Positions 30,899 through 43,244 of a stretch of DNA of 64,000 nt are shown here, piece by piece. The notes beneath the pieces are model-generated. The model did no database searches, was not told where the DNA came from, and worked only from the letters and a program-made list of their open reading frames with translations. The first letter of the stretch is position 1. Every line of letters begins with the position of its first letter. The stretch is from Miscanthus floridulus (lineage: Eukaryota; Streptophyta; Magnoliopsida; Poales; Poaceae), in NCBI RefSeq assembly GCF_019320115.1, contig NC_089593.1, forward strand, positions 14,474,789-14,538,788, in the 5' to 3' direction. The translations under genes were made by a program, and so were the position numbers.

Positions 30899-32918
30899 AT
30901 GAGCAAGGAGGACGTGCTCAAGGTGCAGGTAAGAGTGAGTTTGCTCTGCTTTGCTTCTTGCCGACTCAACTACCACGCGCACACAGGAACACATCTTCCA
31001 TGTTCATGTCGTTTCCTGTGTCTGCTGCGATTTTCATCACACACACACTGTTTGCGTGTCATGTCTCCTGCTGTTCAGTTCTCTGAACATTCTGTTTTCC
31101 TTCTGTTGGTTGGTTGGTTCCCAGACGTGCGTGCTGAAAGTGAATATTCACTGCGATGGGTGCGAGAAGAAGGTCAAGAAGATCCTCCACAAGATTGATG
31201 GTAACGAAGAAACATTTTTCTAAGCCAAATTGCTTCATTTCTTTTGTTTCCTGTTCTGTTCCCTTGTGCAGTTGTGCTCGCTGCTCGTCAGTGTCTGTTC
31301 AGCTTTGCTCGCCAGTGTCTGTTCTTGTTCTATTCTAAAAAAAGCTCATTTTTTCCCTAGTATCTCTTAAGTAGAGTAAGAGAAATGAAAAGTGCTGGGC
31401 TGATCTGCAGGTGTGTACCAGAGCAGCATAGATGCGGAGCAGGGGAAGGTGACGGTATCCGGCCTCATGGATCCGGCCACCGTCATCAAGAAGCTAAACA
31501 AGGCCGGCAAGCCGGCGCAGCTGTGGGGCGCCAAGCCTGGCGTGGTGAGCCAGCTCCAGAAGCTGCAGCTTGGCGGCGGTGGCAAGGACAAGCAGCCCAA
31601 GGACGGCGGCGGCGGCGGTGGCAAGGGCCAGCACCAGCAGCCCAAGGGTGGCGGCGGCGGCGGCGGCAAGGGCCAGCAGCCCAAGGGTGGTGGCGGTGGC
31701 GGCGGTGGTGCGGGCGGGAAAGACGCGAAGATGATGCTGCCGCAGCCGACGCCACAGCAGATGCAGCAGCTGATGCAGATGAAGGGCATGAAGCTGCCTC
31801 CCGAGTTCCTCATGGGCATGGGCAGCGGCAAGATGCCGCCGTTCCCGGCGGCCGCGCCCGCGCCTCCGCCGGCGGCGGCGGCCAAGGACAACAACGCCGT
31901 CAAGTTCAGCTACCCCGAGGAGGACGAGTTCGGGGACGACGGCAGCGAGTTCGACGACGAGTTCGACGACTTCGACGACGAGTACGATTTCGAGGACGAC
32001 GGCTTCGACGACGACGACCTGTACGGCGACCCCAAGATGACGATGAAGCCCGTGGCCATGCCGCCGGCCGCCGCCGGGGGCGACAAGAAGGGTGGCAAGA
32101 AGGGCGGCGGCGGTGGGAACGAGATCCCCGTGCAGGTGAAGGGCAACGCGCACAACGGCGGCGGCGGCAAGAAGGACTCGGGCGGGAAGCAGAACCAGGG
32201 AGGCGGGAAGAACGGTGGCGGCTCGCAGGCGCTGCAGAACGGCAAGGGTGGCGGGAACGGGAACCATCAGGGTCAGCAGGGCAAGAAGGGAGGCGGCGGT
32301 GGGCAGCCTGCCGGTGCCGGCGCCCCGATGATGGGCGGCATGGCAATGCCACCGCCGCCGCAGCATCAGCAGCAGCAGCAACCGGGCCCCGGCATGATGA
32401 TGAGGCCGTCGAACATGATGGGCGGCGTCGGTTTCCCCGGTGGCATGGGGCAGGCCATGGGCCAGATGGGCGGCACGCCGATGGGCCACCACCACCCGCA
32501 CCACCAGCACATGGGTGGGGGTGGCAATGGCATGCAGATGATGCAGCCTGGCGGTGGCGGTGCCGTCCATGGCATGCCAGCCGGCGGCGGCATGCCTGGA
32601 GCTGCTGGGTTCTACCAAGCCGGTGGCAGTGGCATGGCGTCCGGGCCGCCGGAGATGATGCAGGCGACCGGGAACCCCATGGCCCTGGCGCAGGCGCAGC
32701 AGCAGCAGTACATGGCGATGATGCAGCAACAGCAGCAGATGAATGGTCACGGCGGCGGCCCCGGCGGGTACCCGGCGATGGGTTATGGGTACGGGTACGG
32801 CCGGCCGGCGATGCAGTACCCGCCGCCGCCGCCGTACTACTACCACTCGATGCCGCAGCGGCACCCGCACGACAACATGTTCAGCGACGAGAACCCCAAC
32901 AGCTGCACGGTGATGTGA
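30899..32918 (+). CDS. Heavy-metal-associated isoprenylated plant protein (HIPP), three coding exons
   Basis: Exons 30899-30928, 31125-31200 and 31411-32918 join in frame (1614 nt, 537 residues); both introns (30929-31124, 31201-31410) have GT...AG ends. The opening [20 protein letters not shown] matches the HIPP32-34-like branch. The heavy-metal-associated domain spans about residues 11-75 with the metal-binding CDGC at 20-23 and ends near WGAKPG. A Lys/Gly-rich linker follows, then an acidic run of Asp/Glu/Phe at about 204-243, a second Gly/Lys/Asn-rich part, and a Met/Gln/His/Gly/Pro-rich tail. The protein ends CTVM, a CaaX box predicted to be farnesylated, which would anchor it to membranes or direct it elsewhere. 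HIPPs act as metallochaperones or scaffold proteins. Exon 3 is very GC-rich, so long antisense frames there are shadows. Confidence 0.94.
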
Positions 32919-33984
32919 TCATGTAGCTTTTTCTCCTGCCTGCCATTCTTCCGGAGGATGGAGAGAGCCACAGAGGTGAGGTCAGAAGGTGATCGATCAT
33001 GGGTCAGCGTCACCATGGTTGAAACAAGGGCAGTCCCTGGATTGGATCTCAGTATACATGAGACATGACATGAGAAACTAGTAGCAGCAGTAGCTAGAAA
33101 GGCCCCCTCTCTTTTTTTCACTCCACTACTACTAGTATTTTTTTTATCTTTTCTTTTCTAGCTTATTTTTCACCTTTTCTTTCTTTGGACAAAGTGAAGA
33201 AAAAAAGCAACTTCCTTGAAGGCGAAGGTAGGTATAGCAGTAATTATCAATAATGGTGGTCATAAGACATGATGATGTGGTGGTTGTTCATGGGTTTTTA
33301 TAGTAGTATCTCAAGAAGGTGGCTCTCATGGCTTCCCTTCTTGCTCCACAATGTGATATGGTACGGAGGTGGCATGGTAGAAAAACAAGGTTAATGTCAA
33401 TCTCAATGTGCTTTCGAGTGCCGTGTCTGTCCCTAGTGGAATGGAATGTTAACTCTGGTGTCCTCATCTTTTATGGCTTCCTGCATGCTGATTGTCTAAA
33501 ACTTAAGTCATCTAAATTTGTCTAAAACTTTCGTCATCTAAATTTTAGTTAGATGAAGACTTCACGCGAGACAAACTAGTTAACTAATTTAGAATTCAAA
33601 CAGATGAGCTAAAAGGACTAATTGTTAGTGAAGCCACGAACTCCAACTAGTGGTAAATAGGAAACGGGGACTGAACTAAAAAGTGCTAAAGTTTGACGAA
33701 AAAGTCACTCCTGCCGAACTATATCTATCTCATTGCAGAGTGTGTGAGAAGATAGTGGAGAGTCAGGTACGTGGGTGAGAGAAGAGTGATAAATGAGAGC
33801 TAAGACTAGTAATACAACATCCTTACAATCTATTCAACTCAGCTAATTTATTACTCCACTCATATTTTACTTAACTTATTTATGGACTACTTGTTTCTCT
33901 TGTAAAATTTCTTGATCTCGTGTATAAGCGTTGTAAACTTACATCTCGCTTCTCTTTTATCTCTCGCTTCTCTTTTCTATCCTC
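32919..33984 (+). other. 3' flank of the HIPP gene, including its UTR
   Basis: The first ~300 bp after the stop, T-rich with TTTTTT runs, probably hold the 3' UTR; no clear AATAAA signal was found. The rest is AT-rich with short direct repeats (GTCATCTAAATTT twice near 33507-33545) and no gene. Confidence 0.5.
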
Positions 33985-35200
33985 CACCTTAGGATATGTC
34001 CACTAACAACCCATTGCTATACTTGCTTGGAGTGGCTCGCTTGAGCACAGGGTGGCTGAGTGGCTCTTGAGGGAAGATGGCTCGCTTCTCTTTTCTCTAA
34101 TCCACCTTAGGATATAGTCTACCAACAAACCATTACTATACTTGCTTGGAGTGCTTGGAGCGCCTCGTTTGAAAGCAAGATGGCTCACTACTCTTTTCTC
34201 TCCTCCACCTTAGGATATAGTCCACCAACAACCTACTATGCTTGCTTAGAGTAGCTCGCTTGAGGGCAAGACCATTACTATACTTTCTTGGAGTGGCTCG
34301 CTTGAAAGCTTAGAGTGGCTCGCTTGAGGGCAGGACCATTATTATACTTTCTTGGAGGAGTGGCTCGTTTGAAAGCAGGATATCTCGCTACTGTTTTCTC
34401 TCCTCCACCTCGCTTGAGGGCAGGACTATTACTATACTTTCTTGGAGTGGCTCGCTTGAGGGCAGGAGGCAGGACCATTACTATACTTTCTTGGAGTGGC
34501 TTGCTTGAAAGCTTAAAGTGGCTCGCTTGAGGGCAGGAACATTACTATACTTTCTTGGAGTGGCGCTCGAAAGCAGGATGGCTCTCTACTCTTTTCTCTC
34601 CTCCACCTTAGGATGTAGTCCATCAACCTATTATTATGCTTGCTTAGAGTGGCTCGCTTGACGGCAGGACCATGGCTCACTTGAGGGTAGGACCATTACT
34701 ATACTTTCTTGGAGTGGCTTGTTTGAAAGCAGGATGGCTCATTACTCTTTTTCTCTCCTCTACCTTAAGATATTGTCCAACAATTACTATGCTTGCTTAG
34801 AGTGGCTCGCTTGAGGGCAGGACCATTACTGTACTTTCTTGGAGTGGCTCGTTTGAAAGCAGGATGGCTACTCTTTTTCTCTCCTCCACCTTAGGACATA
34901 GTCCACCAACAACCTATTACTATGCTTGCTTATATAGTGGCTTGCTCGAGGGCAGGACCATTACTATACTTTCTTGGAGTGGCTCGTTTGAAAGCAGGAT
35001 GGCTACTCTTTTTCTTCCCTTCACCTTAGGATATAGTCCACAAACAACATATTACTATGCTTGCTTAGAGTGGCTCGCTCGAGGGCAGGACCATTACTAT
35101 ACTTATTGGAGTGGCTCGTTTTGAAATCAGGATGGCTCTACTCTTTTCTCTCCTCCACCTACTATGCGTGCTTAGAGTGGCTCGCTTGAGGGCAGGATTA
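33985..35200. repeat. Minisatellite, units of about 135-150 bp
   Basis: Eight to nine diverged units each contain GGCTCGCTTGAGGGCAGGA, CCATTACTATACTTTCTTGG, AGTGGCTCGTTTGAAAGCAGG and CTCCACCTTAGGATATAGTCC in that order. Some units are internally deleted or rearranged. Frames here are repeat artefacts. Confidence 0.9.
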
Positions 35201-36017
35201 GCTGTGATCCATTGTTCATGCAAACATGTCTGGTAACAAATTGTTCATGCAAACATGCCTAGTAACAAACATAATCACTGCGTCTCCTCCTTTGTGCAAG
35301 GCGATTGATTGTTTGAGCAGAAAAAATGTGGCGAAAAGAACGAACGATTTTTTTTTTTAAAAAAACAGGAACGAACAATGGTGGCGATGATGATAATTGC
35401 GGTCGCAATGGAGGGGGGAGCAATCACGATGATGGATGGATGGTTATGGTTGTGTGGAGCCGGAGGAGCTGGTGGGTCCACGTGATTGAAGTGTGGGTGC
35501 TGCAGTGGCAAGCGCAGCCGGCTGCCGCAGTTTGATTTGGCCGTGCACTGTGCTAGTAGTATGCGGGTAGTATGGGCCATGGCTGGCCTTGCTTTTCCCT
35601 GCCTGCGTCCATGCACCTGCAGTAGAGCGCCACCTCATCAGTCGTCAGTACTGAATGAATTTCATAGTAATACTAATTTCACATTGATAATTGACGGGAA
35701 GTCCTAACTACCCCCGGTAAAAAAACTTTTTTATTGTACAAAAAGAGCACAAACAAACCCACACTCACATGCACAGCACACCCCTGACCTACAGAGTGCA
35801 GATAGAGTCTCGACTTGCGCAGTATCTTAGTACTAATTAGTGACAGGTTAAACATGACTTTTAGCAGGATGTATTGGAAAAATAGTCAATTTTAAGATTA
35901 AAACCAGAGCATAAATCATGATGATTTAAATACTAGCATATGCAGGCCTAGCATACTAGTTAGATTAAACGACATGACATGATAAACAGTAACATGGTCA
36001 AAACACATAAAAAACAG
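35201..36017. other. Intergenic, no gene recognised
   Basis: Contains a short direct repeat of TTGTTCATGCAAACATG (about 35213 and 35241) and a T/A homopolymer at 35349-35367. No coding signal. Confidence 0.5.
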
Positions 36018-36022
36018 TTATA

Positions 36023-36875
36023 GCCCATTTGGATGTAGATATTCAGAGCTCAGAACTGGCAATCTCCAAACACATCTGTTTGGATGGTTTGGAATTTAGA
36101 ATTGGTATTCATCTTTAATGCCAATCGGTATTCACCAAGCCTGGGCTTCCCCATCTCCAATACAGAGATCTCCCCCTCTGTATTGGGTAGAATTCCCCAC
36201 ATCCGTCCATCCTCGACACCCTGTCCACGAGCGGGCGAGCAGCGTCGCGAGCACACGTGAGGCAGGTGGCGGCGCGACTACGCGAGCTCCTCCCTGAGGC
36301 CGGTGAGCTCCTCTCCCTCTTCCCCGAGGCCGGCGCGTGACTCCTCCATGGCTGCCGAGATTTGTTCGCCATGCCTGGCATCGCGGCCGGCGCCATTGTC
36401 CTCGCCGGCGTCGAGCCTTGTAGCGAACTACGAGGGACCGCCCCCCTAGCCGGACAGCCGAGCCCTGAGGCCCGAGCGGCGGAGGTCTCCCGCCGGCCAC
36501 CGGTCGCCCGCCCCATCCCCGCTGCCGCACCGAGCAGCAAGCGGCACCCCGCCGCCCGGCGGCCTTGAGTGGCCACGCTCTACCAGAGCGCTGCTTTCCG
36601 ATCTGCGTGGTGCGAGCTTGGACGAGACGGGTGGGTAGGCGGTGGCACAAGATCGGACGAGGCAGGGCGAGGTGGACGCGCTGTCGATTTCCAATTTCAC
36701 AGAATGGACATCCAAACATGATTTGGTATTTGCCCTGTCACCGGATTCCTAATAGCAATTTCATCTACATCCAAACATGTTATTTGGTATTGTAGTCCAT
36801 TTCCAAAGCTAGTCTGATTTGGTATTGGTACTCAATTCAATTCCAGACATCCAATATCTACATCCAAATGGACCC
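36023..36875. mobile_element. Non-autonomous DNA transposon with GC-rich core (853 bp, duplication TTATA)
   Basis: Ends GCCCATTTGGATGTAGATATT and its inverted counterpart AATATCTACATCCAAATGG at 36853-36871 are flanked by TTATA (36018-36022, 36876-36880). Subterminal ATTTGGTATT and CCAAACA motifs repeat in both arms. The core (about 36200-36690) is strongly GC-rich, unlike the AT-rich arms, with frames on both strands but no transposase or recognised domain. A captured gene piece is possible. Confidence 0.65.
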
Positions 36876-36944
36876 TTATAGTAATTGATTGGATCAAGTT
36901 ACGTGTACCTTTTCAGATCCGACTATTGACGAAACCGGTGATGG

Positions 36945-37146
36945 TGATGGAAAATAGTCGACTAGCGGTGGAGGAATGTTGCTGTTGATGATGCGACGAA
37001 CTAGCGGTGGAGAAATGTTGTCGTTGATGATGTCACGAATCTGCTAGTGGCGAGGAATGTTGCCGTTGATGATGTGACGAATCTGCTGGCAGCGAGGAAT
37101 GTTATTGTTGATGATGTGACAAACTAGCGGTGGAGAAATGCTATCG
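36945..37146. repeat. Tandem repeat of about 58 bp, left of the nested LTR insertions
   Basis: Three to four units built on GTTGATGATGTGACGAA, CTAGCGGTGGAG and GAGGAATGTTG. The array is interrupted at 37146 by an LTR insertion and resumes at 56312-56345 (TGTCGTTGATGATGTGACG). Confidence 0.8.
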
Positions 37147-38071
37147 TGTAGCATCCGGTTTTAAGAACAAAACCAGATACGCACCATATATGAGCCCAGG
37201 AAGTCAAATCTCGCATATAGCTACAAATTAGAAGTAATATCAAAAGACAATGCTTAATATAATATACTTAGTATAAAGGATATAACCTTAAATAGCAAAC
37301 AGCGGCAAGACAACTCCGATCTTCAGGTGAAGACTCCAACTCCACAGGGACAACTGACTGGTTGATCACAAGCCTAATTCCTCCAAACTCTAGCAATCTG
37401 GTACCCATCTGGGAATTTTATCCAAATATTTAAAAAGTAAAGCATGCGTAAGTACATGTCGTACTCAACAAATATAACATAGAGTTCATGAGGCTCAAAA
37501 GGTTGACACTGGTTTACTGCGGTTAGCTTCTAATGAGTCATGATTTTAGCAATTGGGTAGCAACAAGTTTATTCACAAGCCCACATAAACACATGATCAG
37601 GTAAACATAAATAATGAATTGCATAAACAGTAATCATTAGTGAGCATCTATATCATCAGTATCATTAATGTTCATCATCTATTCTGTAAGGGTTTCAAGG
37701 CCTCTCATGACCATGAGCACGGCTGTTATAACAATTTTACACTCTGCAGAGGTTGTACACTTTCACTGTGAGTCGTGATTTACCCTTTTACCCGAGGTGA
37801 TCAGCCTCTTGACCCACTACCTAGGAAGGTCGGCAGGGTTCACTATGAAACCTTTCAATGGTTTGTCTAACAAGTTAGGGCCGCTAGGTTTCCCCATCAA
37901 TAAGCATGAACTCCCCTCCAAGGAGTGACTGACAAAAGGTCAAGAAACCAAAATGCACTCAACCTGGTAGGCAAAGGTCATACCTATCGGAGCCCCTCTT
38001 GCGCCATAAAGGTAACCACTAACAAGCTAGAAAATGTCCTCACACTTGAGTAAAGCCAGAGTCATGTGACC
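37147..38071 (-). mobile_element. Gypsy-type solo LTR, piece 3 (minus strand end)
   Basis: On the minus strand this piece ends AAAACCGGATGCTACA at 37147. With 42437-43244 and 55195-56311 it forms a solo LTR of about 2.84 kb beginning TGTAACACCC at 56311. The flanking 5-bp duplication is TATCG (37142-37146) and TGTCG (56312-56316). Its last bases TGACC (38067-38071) are the target duplication of the nested element that follows. The layout resembles Del/Tekay chromovirus LTRs, a moderate assignment. Confidence 0.75.
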
Positions 38072-41000
38072 TATAACACCTCTGGTGTTACGAGCTCGCT
38101 AAGCACCGAGATTATGGCCTGAGAGATAGATCTAATAATATAGTGAGTTCATTTACTTAGCGTAAAGAGGTGGTGATGAAAATTCCTAACAAAAAGAATA
38201 GAATGAGTTTTGTTAATTGTTGGCATGAAAACAATTTCTATGAATAACTACCAATTATAACTGGAGTATAGTGTGGAAATAAAGATTTGAGGGCAAGTTA
38301 CGTAGCTGGGCATGCAATTTTAAATCTTGGAGAATAATAATATCAGCTAGTATTTTTGGGAAGCTCAGAAATCAAATTGAAATTAAATCCACTCTTCACG
38401 GTTAAGTCGGCAAACAAATGATTATGTTTAAAGTGCTATCTTTGGTGAGTTATATAGTGGAACATACTTAAATATTGCTTTAATATTTTGTTCCTATGAG
38501 TTAGTATGAAATATGGACTAGGTTATGGTATGTTAGTTAGTTGAAATTAACAAGGTTTAGACCCTTTGAAAATTATGGCTAAAGTGTTAAAAGTTGTAGA
38601 TCAAACTAAACCCTTAACTTTTCTAAATCGGAAATGATAGACAATGTCATTTTTGGCATTTAAATTCCAACAAAATTGGTTAAGCGACACACCTATGTTT
38701 TTGCACGATTGGGTGCATCGAGGTGTGAACTTGAGCGTGGTGAAGGTTGTGGTTGCGTTTGAGTTGCGATGTTCATGCAAGTAGTGTCCGAACTACGTTA
38801 GAACGCGTTTTACCTATGCCATTGCTGCTCTGTTCATGAACTACCATTCGACATGACAAACCTACCTTGGCGCCTCTCCAACTTCCGCTCAGGGCATCCA
38901 GTGGCGACGACAATTGGTTTGTTAGCAAGTCGATAGTGCCAATTTGGGGTTCATCGACTTGGTGGTGTTTTTGCTGAGCTAGTAAGTGAACTTTGGGCTG
39001 CTTTAAGAAGCATGCAAAACATCGTTCCAGGCTCTCGGCCTAAGTACCCTGGTCACCATGCGAGCACACCATCATGGGCTGGCCACTCCTGGCCGTGGTC
39101 GCTGCTCCGCTGGCCTCCCTCGCTGGCTCTGGCTGCACGCCACGCTGCGGGCTATCGCTATTGCTGCCGCTCTCAGTGTTTGTGTCGTGTTCATTCCTGA
39201 GCCATGCACGCTGGGTCATGCTGCTGCACTATGGTGCCATTGCACGTGCGTTGCCACGCGCGAGGCCGATGGCTACTACTAGCCAAGAGCCACAGCTTTA
39301 GCCGATGTGGCGCCTGTCTCGATCCACCTACTGCTGAGCAGCTGGCTATCTCTGTTGTCTCGTCGCGTTGCTGCCTTTGTCGCAGAGCCGCTGAATGCCT
39401 GCCATCGCCACCGATGAAACCACACCGCTTCGTGAGTTAAATATATGCTCCATGGGGCACCGCACCTTGATTCAATGCCCCAGTAGCTAGGCGTGGAAGC
39501 TAGCTAATAGCCCGTCCCGCACCAGGGCACAGCCAAGCTTTATTGCCGGCCAATTTTGAGTTTTGCTCGACGCCGGTCCGTTTCACCGTCGTGTCTTGGT
39601 TTGGTTTACGGTGAGTCTCTTGTCACCGCTGTAGTTCATTTGATGGCCATACAAAATCACCATTGACCCCTCTATCTGGTGCTCGCCTCGGCTTGGCCAA
39701 AACCTTCACCGGTGATGGGCTGACGCGTTGATGCCCCACCCAGAGCGCTGCTGCGTGGTGTGGGCGCACGAGGCCCAGTCACCTTGTCGCTTCCCCGTCT
39801 TATCCATCACCACAGCTAGCCTCGAGCTAAGCTCTTGTTTCTCTCACTCGATCCGTTATACTCGTCGTAGCCCTAGTTCATCGAAGGTTTGCCCACCTGT
39901 GTGGGCAGCACACTAGGGGTCGTCATTTAGCTTCAAATCCCAGCTCTAGGTTTTGTCTTGGCCCCACGGTGCTCGTAGGCTTGCTCGTAGGGTGGGTGCT
40001 TCGCTCTGATGGCTAGCGAGGGCGCGCTGCGATGGCCGGAGCCACGCCGCAGTGCGTGGGGGGTGTCAAGGACTAGCTTGTTGCGAAGATAGGTTTGTTG
40101 GGGGTGCTCTCTGCAAAGGGTTTCTCTGGTGCAATAGTACTCGAAGGCGCCGCATAATATTTAGGTGGGCTAGGGGCTATTTTACAAAAAGCGCGCGCGC
40201 AGGCACAGGCTCCCCCGCCTTGGGCCGCTGCTGGGCCAGCTGTCACGCGCGCCATGTCCTCATGGGCTGCTGGGGCCAATATGGGTGCTGCCGGCCTCTT
40301 TTTCTTTTCTAGGCATTTTCTAATTTACTTTATAAGGCAAATTATAAATTCAATATAAATTTGTGCAGTGGACCAAAAATTATGAACCCAAATTTATTAA
40401 GCTTCTAAAATCATGATCTACCTGTTAGTGTACTTGGTTCATGTGGTTCTAAAATATTTCATGGATGCTTTAAATGTTTTAACATGCTCTAAAATTATTA
40501 AAGTATGAACTTGTAGGAATTTTTGTGGCAAAATAATGATAGTGTTAGCTTTGAAAATTTTACAGTAGCTTCACAATATTATTATGTGCTTTCTATAAAT
40601 TTTGCAGCTCCAGAATAATTAGTTTGCTAGAATACCTATTAAGCTATGGTTTGAAAATGTATTAAATCAATAAAATGAATTAATGATATATTTGGGGATT
40701 TTGTAGCTAAAATACTTATTGGAAAGTAATGCCTCGCCCGACAACATGGATACATAACCTTGTACGTTAGTCGCTAGAGCTAGCTCGTTAGTTTAGCAGC
40801 GTAATCGTATTTTAGAGTTGCGATTGCCGTGATCATTTATGTTTCTACGTTGCATCCTCGTATATCATAATAGGAACAATGATGGATCATAAAGTTGACC
40901 GAAGTAGCAGAAGTAGATGGTGACTTGATGATCATGCCACAATGATAAAAAGCTAACTTGGTTATATTTTACCCAGGCAAGCCTCGGTGCATAACCCCTA

Positions 41001-42436
41001 TTATTCTACACTTTATTTTATGCTTGTGCATTAAGTTTAAGGAGTTGAATGAAACCCACTTACATATATATATCCTTATCCTATGAGTCTTACTAGTATG
41101 ACAGGATTGTGTAGATTGCTATGCTACAAGACTCCGATAAAAATCGAGTGGTTGCCTGTCACTCGCGAGAGATCGGAAAGATATTATTGTTGTTATTATA
41201 TTACTATCACATGGGATATATATGAATGATAATTAGAGACCGGATGGAATGCTACTTTAGATCTAGACTTGGTTTGGCATTCGTGTGAGGCTCGGATTGC
41301 ACTTGTTCTGCCTGTGTCGATTAAGGACCGTCTGTTGCATTGGATTTTAGTCAGGTCACAGACTTATTATCCTGAGCACATACTTGCTTATGGAGGTGGG
41401 AAGGCTCATTGCTCTCTTGTCATGGGTTCTGACTCTTTCTGTACCAACTAATTGGAGGCGGGGATGGTGGAGGTCTAAGCACCACACTAAGTCCGGGACT
41501 TAGGTGTGGGGGCTTGGAGTCCAAGTTTGGACGGGGACCTGGACCCCTTGATGGGAGAATGGTGGGTTGGTCCTGCTTGTTCCTGGGGTACAAGCGAAAC
41601 ATGTGTTTTAGGGTACCTAGCTGGGATACATTGGTTCATGAATCACCGTGTGATACGGTATGGCTTGGCTATGATCTAGCACCGTAGTAAGAACTGGAAT
41701 ATGAAAGATGGGAAAATGGTTCTGATTGCTTACCACCTGCTTGAAAGTAGCACATGTGCTTACATAGAATGGTTAGTTAATGAACTAATGATGACTACTA
41801 ATGAAATTGAATATAAGGATGCACACTTAGTAATGCTTCCTACAGATGCAATAAAACCACAAGCCAGATAGCCTTGCATATCTTTAGAGTCTTTTCTTTC
41901 CTCCTGATGGGAAAGTCTTGCAGAGTACAATTGAGTACTTAGGGTTTGTTCTACCCTGTTGCAGGTGATAGGATCATGTGGAGCTGACACTTGTGTGTGG
42001 AAACCTCCTGGTGGGCTTAGAGAGGATTTCCTTAATGTTGTGGGTATAGAGTTTATTTGAAACTTCCACCCAAAATGTTTTACAATGGAAAAACTTATAA
42101 CCTATTATGATGTTTATAACAGATCATCATGTTAATGTTTAACTTGTCATTAAATGATTTTATTTCCGCTAAAACTTTGATAACATGGTTATATTCCGCT
42201 GTTATAAACAATAAATATTATACTCTGATGTTGCATGGAATGTGATGTAAGAAATGGCTAAAATGTTGTAAGCTTTATTCTCCCATTTATGATCCTGTTG
42301 AAAAATGTGGAATTTTGGGTTCTCCCATGGGGTGTGCTCGACAGAACTGTTTAAATTAGCTCACTCTTGGGGTGTTTAGCGTCTAATGGAAGACAAACAC
42401 CTCTAGAAGTGAGTTATTTTAGGCGGTTCTGCCACA
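38072..42436 (+). mobile_element. Nested 4.4-kb solo-LTR-like element (duplication TGACC)
   Basis: Begins TATAACACCTCTGG (TG start changed to TA) and ends GGCGGTTCTGCCACA, bounded by perfect TGACC copies at 38067-38071 and 42437-42441. No gag, pol, PBS or PPT is recognised. A GC-rich stretch at about 38850-40310, with only short frames, is followed by AT-rich sequence. A very long solo LTR of a Del/Tekay-type gypsy element is most likely; a non-autonomous LARD-like element is the alternative. Confidence 0.65.
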
Positions 42437-43244
42437 TGACCCTCACAATTGTACTGTAAGTCCTGGATGATCACTTACAGATAAGTTCTTCGGGAGAGGA
42501 ATCTAGAGCACCATAATAACAGCTCAATGCTCTAGCCCCCTCGTTCCATGTTGCTAAAAAACATCTTTTAGTGTTTATTGCATACACCATTAGTCAAGTT
42601 ATAAGATCATGGCTTTGGTTGAGCACTAGCATCATACTACCCAATGCAATACCCATAGGTGACAATGAATCCAAGATATCAAATAGCTAAGAAAAATTAC
42701 TACGGTTACCAAGGTAGACACATCCATATGATTAAAATGATATTAAGGTAAATAGGACAATAAGGAAGATCCCATGCTATACTTGCCTTAAACTCTAGTC
42801 TTCTTCTAGTGAATTATAACCTCCAAAGGACTTCTTCTATGTCACCAACGCAAAGCTCACCGACTAGACATGATCATAAAGCACCACACAAGCATCCATG
42901 CAATCATACACGAACCAAATAATAGAACTAAATTAGAACAATACATCAGACAATAAAAAAGTTTGAAAACTAATCTATGCATTGCTATGAACACACAGAC
43001 ATGAAAAGCACTGTAATCGGAGCTATAACAAAAAAGTTATGAATTAAACAAGATTTCCTTTAATAAAATAATAGATTAAATATAACCTCAAATTTCAAAA
43101 GTTGAAAACATGTTTAACAGTAGTATGAACTTGTAGATTACGCAATTATGAATCTAACGCAACTTGAGCGGATCAAAACAGAGTTAAAACAAAGATTTTA
43201 TAGCCTAAATAAGACTAGTGGCAAAACCATAAATAGATGAAAAC
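42437..43244 (-). mobile_element. Gypsy-type solo LTR, piece 2
   Basis: Middle part of the minus-strand solo LTR, lying between the 4.4-kb insertion and the 11.95-kb Tat element. It is AT-rich and non-coding. Its right edge AAAAC (43240-43244) is the target duplication of the Tat element. Confidence 0.7.

Noticed and set aside
31494..32870. 458-residue open frame on the minus strand opposite HIPP exon 3, and the 513-residue frame on the plus strand in another phase
   Set aside because: Both are shadows of a GC-rich, repetitive exon. The frame joined by proper splicing carries the HMA domain and CaaX box.
34003..35124. Small frames in the minisatellite as a repeat protein
   Set aside because: The frame changes between units and unit lengths are not multiples of three.
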